This document shows, piece by piece, positions 11,229-24,887 of a stretch of DNA of 64,000 nucleotides. The notes under the pieces are model-generated. The model did no database searches. It was not told the DNA's origin and saw only the letters and a program-made list of their open reading frames with translations. The DNA is from Lineus longissimus (lineage: Eukaryota; Nemertea; Pilidiophora; Heteronemertea; Lineidae). The position numbers and the translations under genes are program-made. The number at the start of each line of letters is the position of its first letter. Position 1 is the stretch's first letter. The DNA is taken from the NCBI RefSeq assembly GCF_910592395.1, contig NC_088322.1, forward strand, positions 11,899,431 through 11,963,430. Reading direction: 5' to 3'.

Positions 11229-14200
11229 GTTATCCAAGATGCCAAACTTTTTAACCCCAATTGCCATTGAATTACATACAATACAACATATACGCTTTAC
11301 TTCTTTTTTCTTTAATTTCGGCGTACCCTTACAATTTCTTACCTGAAATGTTCAACAGACAACAATCTCCTAAGAATTAACAACAGTCAACCTATTTCAG
11401 CAGATACCTACTTAAGTAGATATGCCTTTCATGCCGAAATGGCAACTGTTGCATGTACCTTACGGCCGTCGCGAAAACCAGCTGCCAACAATCGACTGAC
11501 AACGTCACCAGACAGGCCTTTCAATTTCAAGGGCTGTCGACGTGAGGCTTTTAATTCCGGTGGAAACATTGTTTAGACTAGAGCGATATGCCGCTGCTTT
11601 TAGGTACATGTATAATTTTGGATTCTATTGCTACCCTTTCGTATTTTTGATTTTGTAGTTATAAATTGCCTGTCTGGTGAGGAAGGTGGACTTTAGTCAA
11701 CCGTTAAAGGGGCTATCTGACTAAGGGCGTTCTCATGAGAAACTTGAGCCATTGAACGCCCATTTTATCAAATACAAAACATGCAATTTTGATATTGCCA
11801 CGTACTTCGAATCAAAAGGGGGTTTGCTACCAGAACTCAAAACTGCACTGGATGATCTCGGCATTCGATGACCGCTGATTGCGGTTCAAGTTGATCAAAT
11901 AATTTAAGAGAAAGTCTTGGGCTGAGATTGGAATTACCTTCATTCACGCTTTTAAATGTGAATGATCCTCTTTCGCTTTATTGGCAAGATAGGATTTTGA
12001 GTGGGTAAAAATGCAAAAGGCCATGTTTTGTTTTGGGGTATTTCTTGTTCATTCTCGGTGCATTTAGCGGATGGACTCAAAAAAACTACTACCTCATCAT
12101 TTCATCCAGATTGGTCGAATATAAACCGTACAGAGCGGAAACTGTACAAATTCACAAATGCATACACAAAAACTATTTCGTTACTGTGATTGATAGAATG
12201 GAAAAAAGTCTGTTTGGTTTTGAGACGAAGACCAATCGAAACTAGACTCCACAGAAATCCGAGGAGTAGTTTGCCATCCAGAGCCCCAAGCAATGCGAAA
12301 ATAGCATTGATGAATGGACCCCCGTGGGAAGAAACCAAGTGTCTTTCCGTTTCGATGATATCGCATAAAATATCGAAATGTGGTACAAAATGCTGATGAA
12401 AATAACAACAAACATCACAAATTTTAACAAGTTGATGAAGTTAACACTTTCATGGACTCCGCCCCTACCTTCATTCAGCATGCTGCAATGAGATGTGTCT
12501 ATCAAACGTAGAAAAGGTTCGTGCAGTCGTATTTATGTACATTGCATTCATAATAGGCCGTAGATCATTATAACGTACATGTAAGGTGCAATCGGCAGTG
12601 GGGGTCCCCTCGGTATTTTTAACGTTACGCAATATGTTTTACATGTACCCCTGTCGAAGTAGGAAACATGGCAGGTGAACTTCCTACATGTCTAATGAAT
12701 TCACAGTATGATGCCCCACACGGTCGTAGAAAAAAAACCCGGGGTAAATGAACGCGAAACTGAACTTGGCGGAATATAGACAAGATATATATCTGCATAT
12801 ATCTGTAAATTCCTCATATACCCCAAGCAAAGACATACATGTGTATGGCTAGGATATGATCTAATGCCTATCAAAAATCTCGCCGACCCGTTGTCTATTT
12901 CAGTTAAAGGTGTTATAGATATAACATTTACATATCTAGATGAATATACAGGAGAAACTTTAAACCAAAGGGCATGGTGTCACAGAGATAGCTTAATAAA
13001 ACCTATGATGTGAGGAAATCAAAAGGCGATTGACTATACCAATTACCCTACATCTTTTGAAGAGTCATAAGCTAGTGCCCTTTATAACATAGTGATACTA
13101 CAAAGGGCCCACACGTTGTAGACTTACGAGAAGCTGACTCACATACTCTTTGTACCATAACCGTAAGATGTTTTTTGAATGAGTGATCGCATTTTTTTGG
13201 CTACCAGAGATGAAGAACTGAATAGCCGAAATATCATTATGCCTTGTGCCCTTTACTTGAGAACTTAACCTAGTGATGGTGAATGAAAGTGATACATGTA
13301 CGTGAATCATCTATCCGGGAACGATAGTCCCATTCACCAAAAAAATGTGACCAATTGAGATAGCTAGAGATTACCACAAAGGGCGAAAGGTTTCACGATC
13401 AGTGACTCAATGTTGTTAAACGACCTCTGCACCTTTCATTAAATCAAATATTTGGACAATCTAATCTCACCAGGACCTAGCAGATCGATCAACTATTTAA
13501 AAAAATCTTGGATCCACGTTGAGCACGTGTTCTCTGTGTTTTCCATGTTGGCACTACCATCCTGAATTTTCATTGGCTGAGATCATTAGACAAGCTAGAA
13601 ATAGTTGCAAGTGCAGTGTCCTGACAATTATTTGAGACCTTCCTGAAACATGTTGCAAGTTGCTTCAGAGATGTTTGATATACACGTAAAACAACAGATT
13701 TCTTTCCGAAAGCATTAAGTTTCATGTTCCAGTTTCAAAAATGTGTCAGAAACAGTTCACGGTGTAGACCAGGCTCTCGCTACCAGTAGCAAAATTACTT
13801 CATACAACTTGGTCGTGACAATGTTTTATATTGAAAATTGATATTGACTCTTGACCATTTAGTAGATGAATCATGCATTTTGGTCATCTGAACTTCATCC
13901 TGATGTTAAGGTCACACCTGACTGTACCGATTATGTCTCCCATCATATACCTTAAGACGTTCGACATTTTATAAAATTCAACAAAACAATTCACTCTAAC
14001 ATTACATCCCGCCCTGTACATTTCAAATACGAGACGCACAGCAAACAATTAGGTGGGATTAACTCAATATACAAACGAGATGAAACTGAATGAAGCTTCA
14101 AGCTTTTGATCCCACGCTCAAATGACGTCATACATGTCGACTAGTTTCCGGTTTACCCTGCGTACCGCTTGAAACCACGATGTCTAATTTAATCATGCTC

Positions 14201-17200
14201 GCATACAGCAATAAAAATTGCCATGAATGAGCTCAATGTTTTGATTTTACCTAGCGTTCAATTCTTCGTCGACTTCATTTTTTCGTGTGATTACGTAGGG
14301 ATGTTTTTTTTAACTTGGCACGCATCGCGTCCGCTATTTTAGTTTGATATAAACATTAGAATGCAATGTCTATATTATCAACATTAACTTCAACAAAAGT
14401 CAATAAAGTAAGTTCATCACGTATCTTGTCCGGTTTCGTGCACATTTCATGCATAATGCACCGTATCATGCTCGCACCTGAATATTTGTGGTAGTGCACA
14501 CCTGTATCAGCCCGTGGGTCACCCCGTCCGGCCCCTCGCTAAAAGTGGCCGGCACTACAATTGTATTATTACAATCATTATATTTCCTTCTGGCGTTGAA
14601 ATAAAAAAAAATACAGAAGAAATAATTGGAGACAAGGGGCAAAAGTTGGGTCTGGTTTGATTCACAACTTGGTTACCAGGGGGCCAAATCCAAAGACCTG
14701 GAAAGTGCTATTATTCCTAAGCTACTGGCCGGATTAGCATGAATTTACGTATCATGAGTGCATGCATTTGTGGACTTGTGATTATATTTGACCAATCTTC
14801 CAAGGTCGCACATGGGCTGTTCCGACTTTGAATTTAACTTGCACATGACACTTATCCAACGTTTAACCGGTGAGTACAATGGCCCCTGGCCGTTTCAATA
14901 CAATTTACATTACGTATCCTGTTTACTCAAAAACAACTATGACAGATAGTCGCACTAGCTAAGAGTACGTATGACGCACCCACAGGCACTTTGAACATGT
15001 TGAAGTGGTGTGGTGAAAACACATTCAGTATTTGTGATAATCGTCGCATTTCGAACCTTAAAGCCGATTCTAAATATGAAGCATAAACCAAACACTGGAG
15101 GGAAAGATGAATCGAAATGCACTTTAGTTCATCCCTATTGTGCAACAAAAATTAATGCTGAAAGTTATTTAGAAATCTGCCGCTCACTGTAATTTTCTTC
15201 AAAAATCTTTATCAACAGAATTCTGTATCACAATCTTTTCGTTATGGAAAGGAGTCTCCTTATGAAATCATCTACTGGTTTTTATATGGTCTCCCCCCCC
15301 CCTCCAAATCAAATATTTCTGCTACAAAAGTGCACTGTCGTGGGCTGTCAAAATGTACCATACGTCTTTCATGCACTTTTGACAATGCCTATTTGAGCAC
15401 ACCATTGAGCATGACTAGTGTTGTTATGGAGAGGCACGACAATAAAACTGATAAAACTGATGTTCCTCATCATTGCTGTGTTGCACGGGAAGAGATTCTG
15501 CGATGCCTGATTATGATATCAATATGTTCGAAATCCGTATTTGGATAATGTTGGGAGGACAAATTCACAACAGAAAGCAGCAATACATTCGCTTAAATCA
15601 ATAGAGCTGTTAGTTTCGAAGTTCAATCGAAAGGTCGTTGGTTCGATTCTTGGCACAGCCACGCCGTTTGCACCATCGGAGACGGTGTAGAAGTTTAAAA
15701 TGTCCTAGGAAAGAATGCCCGGAAATCAAAAGATTCTGTTATGCGCTTCAATCTTTGAGCTATTGACGGTCAGGGTCTCTATAGAACTATATTGCAGAAT
15801 ACAATAGGGCCGGACACTTTTTCCAGGGGGGCATTTGTTACTGTTACACCGGTTACTCTCATTCAATTGTGGCTTCGTCCTGTGAATTAGAGGAGACGTC
15901 AAACCAATATGTCTTGAAGCTAGTGTGCTGGGGCAAGACACCCTCCAAGTGGTCAGACGCTTCCGGTGGACCCCTTCTCTGGCCACAGGCCGAATCCAAT
16001 GTCAGACGTTACCAGGCCCTAACTGACGCAAATCGTAGCCTAGTCGTTCGCAAAAACGTCCTTCCTGTCTTGTGTCTGAGCAGCGAAGGTTGAGGAAGAC
16101 GGAATGTCATATATGTACAAAACAACCCGCCTTTGTCAGCGATCGGAACATCTGCAATTATTGGTAGATAAATATTGACACTAACACAGCAGACTGGGGG
16201 TAAGAATAGGTTAAAGACTGTATTCACAACGAACAACCATCAATTTTGTAAGGTTTCCAAGACGGCGACTAAGTCATTTTGGTACATTTGTTGACTGAAG
16301 TTTACCAGCAACTAAAAATTCCGGCGGGTCTGATATTTTCATGGCGCGTACCGGTATGTAGCTCGTCTAATACTGCCCAAGATATGCTCATGTGTATGTC
16401 GTTCGTATTGTCGTTTGAGCTGCAAGCCTTGAAATGTGAAATTTGTCACAAAAGTGTCCATGTTTTCTTCGGGCTCCATAACAGATCATTTTGAAAAAGT
16501 TGGCGATGACATTGGCGTCTTTTAGCTATGAAATGTGTGTAAATTTGTCCTGAAGATGAAACATATAGCCTACCGTAATCAAGTTTAAAAGTTGAAACAG
16601 ACCCGCCCTAAATACAACAGTTCGGGAATATTTCCCTAATGCACATATCTTGTAGAATTTTTTTTAGAAATTATGATTCGCAAAACTCGTGTTGATTGGC
16701 CATATTTCTTTCGAACGTGGGAAAATGCATTCATAAGGTATAATATGTGCACTTGGACAGAATACCAGTCATGCCAGCAGGCCCCGTCAGCAAATGGTGT
16801 AGAGTTTGCAAAACGAAAAAGAAACTAAGGGCTGTCGGAGTGGGGTAAAGGAAACTTCAGCGCCTGTCACCTCTGATATTCCCGTTAACGTTTTTCAGTG
16901 TTTTCCCACATTGCTTGGGAACTCAAAGACACAGGTTCACACGTTTCCCCCTCGGCTATTGAAAAGTTTTTCTAGCAGCCTAAGAAAACACAGAAATACG
17001 GGTTGCTTTGTTTCATTCTGCAGCACAAATATTGTCTAAAGAGGCAATTGTGATCCAAGTTGGCTAGCGTGCCCGCGACTCATCAACATTAAAGAAACAA
17101 AATGCATACTATACTCACCGGGGTTTATCAACTGGCACTCTAAAGATTAGTCCAACAAGTCATGTCATCCTTTTTTAGAAACTGGAGAAATCCCTCTTAA

Positions 17201-18461
17201 ATCGGCTCTCCTAGTTTTCAAGGGAATCTCTCTGTAACTGCGAATGGGAATCCCTCCGTTTTGGGATTCCTGAATTTTTATTTAGAATGGTTCCGTTTCC
17301 AAGTGTTTACAATAAAAGTTGAACCTTGTTAACTAGTCAATTTGAACATCTAGAAAGAATATGTTATCGGTACGATTTTCTAAATTACACTGACTGACTT
17401 CGTGCAGAACTCGCTATTTAAATGTTTTGCATTTATATCGGTGCTAAAATTCTAAGGGTGTCACGGCCACGTGGATTTAATATATGATAATATCAGATCT
17501 TACGTCTCCATTGACTGGTATGAATCAGTATTCAAACGCACGTGGCTGACAACATGGGCAATGTGAGTTGACATTACCTACTAAAAGCTTCGATTAATTT
17601 CGACTAAAGAGGGGACAGTTTTAGATTAACACGGTGTTTAGTTGTGTCGTACTTGTGAATCATTTTTTCGTTACTATCAAATAGAAATGATTTGATATTT
17701 ATATGTGGTGATAAAGGTTATGAATGAAGCGGTCCTTCAACAGAAATCTAGTATTCTCTTTGACATTTTGATCTCAGCCTCCATCGCCCTCCCACCCTGA
17801 TTATATCAAAGGGATCCTCTTTCAAAAGTGCTTTAACGGGGGAAATGTGAATTAACTAAAGGTCGGAGAGAGGAACGTAACGAAATTAAAATGCGCCGGT
17901 TCTTTTTCCATTGAGAACTCAAACTCACAGAAGTTGGCACTGGATCAAGAAGTAGTAATCAAGTAGTAGCTTTAAGGAAAAGATTTAGAAAATAAAGTGA
18001 AGCAAATGGGGGGGGGGAGGGTTATGTAATAGCAGCTTATTAAGGTGTGGTGACACGTGAGGCCATGGGGCGAAACAAACGGCGACACTTGCATGACAGA
18101 CGTGGATACGAACTGGACCCGCCCTTTCCAGAAAGAAATTACCGGAAATGTAGGAATTAAAAAATATCTCGAAAATTGATCGTATTTTCGTGTAAGTGCA
18201 GCGGATCACTAGGCCTCTTTTGTCACAATAAGATACAAAATCGGCGGCTGACAACGTTGAAAAAGAACGCTTTTCCTCTTTTCTTGTGTGACTTGTTCCA
18301 ATACATTTGTCACTGTGGTTAGACACACGTTAATTATGTCCGAAAGGCCTATTCCGTGTGGCTTCCAAGTAAAATAGGTTAAACCGCTAACCCCTGGCAG
18401 AGTATTTGTCTATAAGCCTACGACTTAATAGAAGGGTACCAGTCTGGATAGAAGCACTTAT
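11229..18461. other. Long gene-less stretch
   Basis: I see no gene or RNA that I can support in about 7.2 kb. One CRE palindrome lies at 14,123-14,130 and several TACATGTA palindromes are present. A segment at about 12,219-12,305 resembles the reverse complement of 36,424-36,520, including GTAGTTTGCC and CCAGAGCCCCAA. A short tRNA-like B-box phrase at about 15,641 lacks a foldable arm. Confidence 0.5.
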
Positions 18462-18872
18462 TGTATGGCAAGCCGTTCGTCCAATAATTAAAAAAACCTG
18501 GTTTTCTTCGTTAAAACGCTAGTTTCATTAAATAAAACCACGTTTTTTTCAATGAAACTAGGTTTCCTAGAAAGAAGCATAGGCGACGAGTTAAAAAGAA
18601 TAGGTTTTCTGCCATATGGATTGGAAACCAGGTTGTAAAAAAATAGCCTGGTCTTTCTTAATAAAATCTTGGTTTTGATTAAGAAATGTATATAACCTGG
18701 TTTTATTCACAAAATATTGTTTTCTTCAACGAAACTAGTTTTTCATGGAAGAAGCATAGGTTTTATTATCATCTTTAAAGCAACTTTCTAAAGAAGAAGC
18801 CAGGTTTTCTTACTGAAAACAAGGTTTTCTTACTGAAAACAAGGATTTATTGGACACACGGCTTGCCATACA
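18462..18872. mobile_element. MITE-like element with 25-bp TIRs
   Basis: The ends are inverted repeats of about 25 bp with two mismatches. The left one starts TGTATGGCAAGCCG at 18,462 and its complement ends at 18,872. The flanks are CTTAT on the left and CTTGT on the right, an imperfect 5-bp target duplication. The 411-bp interior has no coding capacity and is packed with variants of ACCTGGTTTTCTT and its complement, so it could fold on itself. The superfamily is not identified. Confidence 0.75.
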
Positions 18873-20434
18873 CTTGTAGAATTAGGGCGTACAGCTTGCA
18901 AGCTGTGATGTCAAAACAAAGCCTGGCTGGCATTTCGCTAATTAGGACTGACCTCAAAGCAGTTGCTCCTTTGATTTGGGATTCGGCCCTTTCCGTTCAC
19001 TCTAAATAGCCCTATTTTGTTATCTTTAGGAGGTTTCGCCATTATTTTTTCGACATTTAGCCATGGCCAGAGGTGAGCACTAGCACGTATTCACCGACAC
19101 GTGTCACCGATCCTTTGATCATGTTGATGAGGGGGCCGGAAGAGCTGCACTAATTTGATTCATGGAATACTTAAGGAAACGTCATATTGTTCCGAATGAA
19201 AGGAAACATAGAGTTATGAAACGTCATCTGTACCACATTGGAGTTTATTTTTTAAAGATAGTCTTAATTTTGAAATCTGCAAATTTTCATAATCGTGTGG
19301 ATGGTTAACACGAACAACGCAGTACCGTTGTAACAACTGTGGTTTTTCGCCATATTTCAGTGTTTCCATACAGTAGACAGCAATAAGTAATTTTTTCTAT
19401 CGGATGAAAACACAGACAAACGTGATAATCTATCTTCAGACAACGAAGGTAAGAACTCAGAGAAAGAGTTTACTAAATTATCGGCGTTGCAACCGACGAC
19501 GGCAACGTACACACTATTACTTTCGTTGCAAGAGAAACGGCCTCTGGTAACAGAATTGCAAGCCCACGCCACACCCTAGCTCACGAACCCTCAATGAGTG
19601 CTAACGATATTGCAAGGTGGGTGGCATTGATACAAGCGTCCAAAACATTTCCTTACCCAAAGACTTGTTCGTTCGTCGTTTGCTTACACAATAAATGGGA
19701 AACAATCAAACCAGATACATGTACACTGTACCAATAATCAGCCATGTTATGTTCCTTGAGTATGGGGAATAGGGAGGCGCGTGATTTTACCAGGCTGATC
19801 GCCGGTATTCGGCGTATCATAATCTTAAACTTCCGACCAGAACAGTAGTATTTCAGGTTTAAAATTGAAAAAGAAAATCGCTATTGCTCTAATGAAATCT
19901 TGCGACAATATTATGGTTATTACGTAATGGATGAAGCTCTTTTTATAGCAGAAATGCGTCAAATGTTCATAAATACGACGATGTCTATATCACTAACGAG
20001 TTCAAGGAGTTCAGAAGTCGATTGACATTTCAAAATGCTATCTTTGTCAATACGCTTTCATACATCTGAAATATCTAACACAGTTATCTCCCACTATTCA
20101 ATCTGGTAAAACTCCTCCACTGCATGTTTTTTAATCTGCCGGGTTCGTGTCGTTCAGAAAGTAAAACCAACGTCAGAGATAGTGTTTATGGTCAGAGATG
20201 CGATCACTGGGGATTGCACGTTTTTTTAACCGACGCATCGGATCTGATGTCAGCGGGCTTTCCTCACTGAGAGGTGATGCACGTAGTCCAAGATGCCAGA
20301 TAAAATCAATTGGCGGCCCTGTGAAAAAACAGGTAAAATACGACGTATAATCATGATAATAAGCAGGTTTAGCATTCCCTATGAACGACGAAGTATACGC
20401 ATACATTACAAAGGTTCGTCATTGCCATCAAGAC
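18873..20434. other. Intergenic, nothing recognisable
   Basis: No gene is supported. The AG-ATGGCCAGAG-GTGAGC arrangement near 19,062 looks like a tiny first coding exon but has no partner exon. Short ORFs here have no recognisable domain. Confidence 0.5.
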
Positions 20435-20437
20435 CTG

Positions 20438-20490
20438 GGGCCGGTTGCACAAAAGAAAAAAATAGTTAAAAATCACTGTTAGTTTATCTT
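20438..20490 (+). repeat. Harbinger left terminal inverted repeat
   Basis: The repeat starts GGGCCGGTTGCACAAAAG and reaches the inner shared block GTTAGTTTATCTT near 20,478-20,490. It is the mate of 25,060-25,109. About 60 bp further in lies the palindrome AGCGTTAAGTTAACGCT (20,551-20,567). Confidence 0.9.
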
Positions 20491-20627
20491 GGCGTTAACT
20501 TAACTCCAAAAAGTTAATTTGGGTTGCAAGAAAGAAAATTATTTAAAAGTAGCGTTAAGTTAACGCTAACTTTAACTGACCTCCTAACCCCAAGATAAAT
20601 CCCTATTTTGGAGTTAGTTGAAACAAA

Positions 20628-22230
20628 ATGGTGGACAACCAGGCCCTGTTTGTGGCTTTCCAGCCATTATTTCAAGCTCCACGGCATTTTAGAGAAAGAA
20701 TCAACCACTTGGAGTTCTTCAATGACAAAAAACTTTTTAAAAGATACCGTTTTTGCAGAGAAACCATTGTTTTGATAGTTGATATGCTCAGGGAGGACAT
20801 TGAAAGTGCGACCAACAGAAGCCATGCAATTTCGCCTGAGGTGCAAGTCTTGATTGCTCTCCGTTATTTTGCATCTGGAGCTTTCTTTGAAGTTATTGGG
20901 GACACTTTCGGTGTAGACAAAGCGAGTGTAAGTCGTGTGGTGCACAGGGTGGCTGGCCTGTTAGATGCTGCACGGGACGATTTTATTGTGTGGCCCCAGT
21001 CGGTGGAGGAGAGGCGTCGAATTCAAGCTGGATTCTATGCGATCGCACATTTTCCCAAAGTATTGGGATGCATCGACGGCACGCACATCAGAATAATATG
21101 CCCCAGTGAGCCACGTCCTGATGCTGATCACATCCCAGAACCAGCCAATGCTGCTGAGAATGACCAGGAGATGCGAGATGACCAGATAGGCCTACATGCT
21201 CCTGATCCTGCACATGCACCTGCACTGCCCATGCCTGCAGATCGCGAAGGCGAAGCCATGGAAGAAGCAGAACAACCCGCGCAAGTTCCTCCAGCTCCAG
21301 CCTACGAAGCATCTTTTGTAAACAGGAAGGGATATCACTCCATCAACGTGCAAGCAGTGGTTGACGATAAGGGTAATTACTTTTATAATTATACCTGAAA
21401 ACATGCTAAATACTAGGGCCAATATCCATGATAGCGCCACATCCTCGACATCATGACATGCACCATGACTGACATGCCTTTTTTGGTAAACGAACGTTGA
21501 CCAATTCCATGATTGCCTGACCAACAAAACATATGGAATGCCATTTATGCAAAAATTATCTCTTGTACACTGTTGCTCATAAAGATAGAATACGCATAGT
21601 TTTTGTATTTTTTCATCGTTAATTGCATAGAAACTTGTTGATGCTGAAATATGTTGAATATAATAAAATACGGAGTGGTCGTGTAATAATGATCAATAGC
21701 CCTCCTAACTAAAATGATACATTTCCTTTTCAGGAAAATTCACCAATGTAGTTGCACGTTGGCCAGGGGCAACCCATGATGCCTTTATTTGGAGGAACAG
21801 TGACCTTAAAGAGCACCTGGAACTGACAAACCCCAGAGGTGAAGATGGACTGTTGCTAGGAGATAGTGGATACCCTTGTATGCCGTATCTCATCGTCCCG
21901 TACGGAGCACCCACAACAGAAGCCCAGCAGAGATTGAACACTTCCTTATGTGCCACAAGAGTGAGGATAGAACATGCCTTTGGAGTGTTAAAGAGGAGGT
22001 TCCATGTTCTCCATGGGGAGATTCGTATGCAGCCAGACCGTGTAGTTAAGATCATCTCTGCCTGTTTTGTCCTGCATAATATTGCAAAGATGAGAGGAGA
22101 ACGTGACCCCCGGCCAGAAGACGACGACAGTGATGACGAAGAAGATGATGAAGATGATGATGAGGAGTATGCTGGCCCAAACTCTGGCAGTGTTTACAGG
22201 GACTACCTCGCCAATCGCTACTTTGCTTAA
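20628..22230 (+). CDS. Harbinger-type DDE transposase (two exons)
   Basis: This is the nuclease of the Harbinger element. Exon 1 is 20,628-21,372 and exon 2 is 21,734-22,230, with a GT-AG intron that preserves frame (phase 1), giving 413 residues. The start ATG has a good context (AAAATGG) and lies just inside the subterminal region. The catalytic triad is visible: Asp150 in GCIDGTHIRI, Asp264 in GATHDAF and Glu328 in RIEHAFGVLKRRF. A helix-turn-helix-like stretch precedes it at about 85-110. Residues about 160-228, between the first Asp block and FVNRKGYHSINVQ, form an acidic, Ala/Pro-rich insert that most relatives lack. The tail (about 377-392) is nearly all Asp/Glu. No stop or frameshift is seen, so the enzyme may be active. 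It is a transposon protein, not host HARBI1. Confidence 0.93.
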
Positions 22231-22527
22231 TTGACTGTGATCCACTGCAACCTGAGTGAGGGGATATATCAAAACAGTGGAAGCTACAGCCAGTGAATTT
22301 TCCAATTTCAAACTTAAAAACTATAACTATATGTATTGCATAATCAACACTCGCGTAAGAAATATACCATAACATTTTCATCATGTCACTGACACTGTAG
22401 CTTCTAATTTTGATACATTCCCTTTGTGTTTTAAATAACTTGATATTTACTATATATTTACTATTTAATATATTTAATATTTAAAAAATTCAAATCCTAT
22501 AAACATAGATACTATTTACACATAAAT

Positions 22528-24887
22528 TTACAGTTCAATGCCCGACAGACCCAAGAACTCCTTTTCCTTCAGCAGAGCAATCTCCAGCTGTAGCTTTTCT
22601 ATTCGAAGGCCAGCCTCTTTCTGAAGAACTTCCTGAGTACGTGTTGTGGCCTTCTGCGTAACAAGAGTTGCCTCAAGGACCTCAAGCTGCATGTTAAATA
22701 CATCCTGCTGAGTCTTCTGTCGGCACATGGCGTCTGTCAGCAGACCCTTCGCATGTGCTTTCCTGGCACCTAGGAGAGAATGAAACAAATTATGACGGGT
22801 TAAATGGATCACACAGCACTTCAATTTTGTCACTTTGTGAACGGCCAGAGCTCATTTTAGCACATTTGATTGATTCATGTAGGGACTGCTTAAAATCAAG
22901 AAAGGCTTTCGCCATTCTAGAGTCCCAACTACTCACCAGTGACTTTGCACAGTTTGGCCTTCTTTTTGGCTGGAGATTTTGGGGCAGTCATTGCAGTGGC
23001 TGTCATCGTCTGTTGAGAATCTAGAATAAAAAATGACAGTTCGGCCTATATGATGATAAATATCAAATCACGAAAGGTCACAAAATGTTTTGCAACCAAA
23101 ACTCTGGCAAATATAGATTCAAATATCCAAAATGCAAATGCCTTGATATATGAGGTGTGGGCCAGGCTATCAGCATCGATGCAGTATTAGACCCCGGGCC
23201 TAATAGCCTACTGAAAGACCGAACCTGTATCTAATAGCATACCAAGAATTATTGTGGCTCCCTCTATGTGTGTTTCGTGTGGTTGACGATCAAAGGTTGC
23301 CACAACCACTGCATCTGAGCAGTCGACATCAACATCTGCAGCTTGATTTACTGAAAAATTAAATGAAATTATCATAAAAAATAATTTTACTATTTCTAAA
23401 TTAAAGACGCATGATGTCTAACCGGGTCACTACAGTCGCTTTCTGTTTCTCAGTAGGCCTACTTGTATTTCTTCCATTGTATACCGGTACCAATGTAATG
23501 TATCATAGTCTAAGAAATACTCGGCTCTTAATTGACATGGGCATATTTATCATCGAGCTTCCAGCACCTTTAAATTAAACTTACCAGGAGTCCAACCAGC
23601 CAGATCAGGTAATGTAACAGGGAGGGAGACTGCTGCTGTAGCCTTTATAGGTGTGGTTACTGAAAATATTAACAAATGAAAGTTTTAAAGTTTAAAGGGA
23701 ATGAATCACATAAATTGGCGGGAAAAATCAATAAATTCTAATTAAATCCATTGAAAATCCAAATTTCTATGGATATTCCATTAAAACAGGGTGATGTCAG
23801 CTTAACAATAGGCCTAATGTGTACAATTGCGATCATTTTGTTAATTCTTTGAGGTAATTCACATGACTTATTGAATAAATTAAAAGTATTAACAAAATAT
23901 TTATATTGGAACTTATTTCTGTTTCACCCTGTATAGTACTATTTGCAAACTTTGCGTTCCATACACTTACTGGGCATGCTCAGTGCGTTTAGAAATATGG
24001 AGTCGGGAAATTTGCAAGCGCGTATTTGGAGCAGCGAATAACCACATTTTCTGTACTTTTGTGCAGTTGAACTACCTTATCTGCTGATGAATTTGATTTA
24101 TAGAGCTATGAAGTCAACTACTATGGTACTATTTCTAAGTGACGGTCATGAAAAGCTGTACTTTCGGCCGCTTGAAAAATGCATGCATGCACTGTCATGT
24201 CAGCATGTACACATGGTCGCTATACACACAGGAAGTCCAACAGAAATGGCTGGCAGAGTGCCAATATCGATGCAGGCACCAGACGACATACTTTGAACTT
24301 AGCCAGGGTAGGGCCGAGTTGAGCTTAATTCCACCAATGTTTTGAAGATTGACATCATTCTATGAAATCTAGACCTATGTAAGGCTTAGGCCTATGTTCA
24401 GAAATATATGCTGGTAGAAGTAGATAGCGTTTTATGGCCTAATTAGGCTAAATCGGAGCCTGGTGTACCTACCTGCAGACTCAAATCCACCAGTGATGCC
24501 TCTGAATGCTGCGTCTTTTTCGAATGTTTCTATTATTCTCTGCAGTGTAGGGTCGGCCTGTGGCATCTTTCCCCCTCCGCCAGTCCCTCTCTGGTGTTTT
24601 TGCTGCAGGGAATGGATCTCTTTCGCCTTTGAAAGCTGCTGGTTCCATTTTTCCCTGCAGTTATCCCCGGTCCTTGTGGCCACTCCCAAGGAACTAACCA
24701 TTAGGGCAATTTCATCCCATTTGTTTTTTTTCATTTTGTTTGTCACATCTGACGAAAACTTGGATCGCAAGATCCCAAGTTCATTTATGACAACATCGGC
24801 TAAAACTTCGGCTTCTGAGTGTGAAAAATTTGGTTTTCTCTCCCTTTTTGTCTTTTGAGATGAATGATTCTCTATGGAGGCAGCCAT
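22528..24887 (-). CDS. Harbinger Myb/SANT-like accessory protein (five exons)
   Basis: This is the second protein of the element. Reading leftwards, the exons are 24,473-24,887, 23,585-23,659, 23,243-23,350, 22,937-23,020 and 22,528-22,769. All introns are GT-AG and all junctions phase 1, giving 924 bp and 307 residues without a stop. I start at 24,887 rather than at the upstream ATG at 24,953 because AAGATGGCT is a strong initiation context. Residues about 19-90 form a Myb/SANT-like domain (Myb_DNA-bind_5 type), with KPNFSHSEAEVL, the FSSDVTNKMKKNKWDEIA block and CREKWNQQLSKAK. A Gly-rich GTGGGG follows. Residues 195-222 contain a basic SPAKKKAKL patch that could be a nuclear signal, and the last about 80 residues are an amphipathic, probably coiled-coil helix. 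In this superfamily the protein binds transposon ends and helps import the transposase. It is convergent with the transposase, with 297 bp between stop codons. Confidence 0.88.

Noticed and set aside
12001-12505. Cluster of overlapping 60-90-codon ORFs in both strands
   Set aside because: Mutually overlapping in several frames, without domain, splice or promoter evidence.
15600-15665. tRNA-like A box and GGTTCGATTCT B box
   Set aside because: The TPsiC stem does not pair and no acceptor stem is found; probably a decayed SINE head.
19030-19072. Tiny first exon ATGGCCAGAG before GTGAGC
   Set aside because: Only three full codons, and no compatible second exon found nearby.
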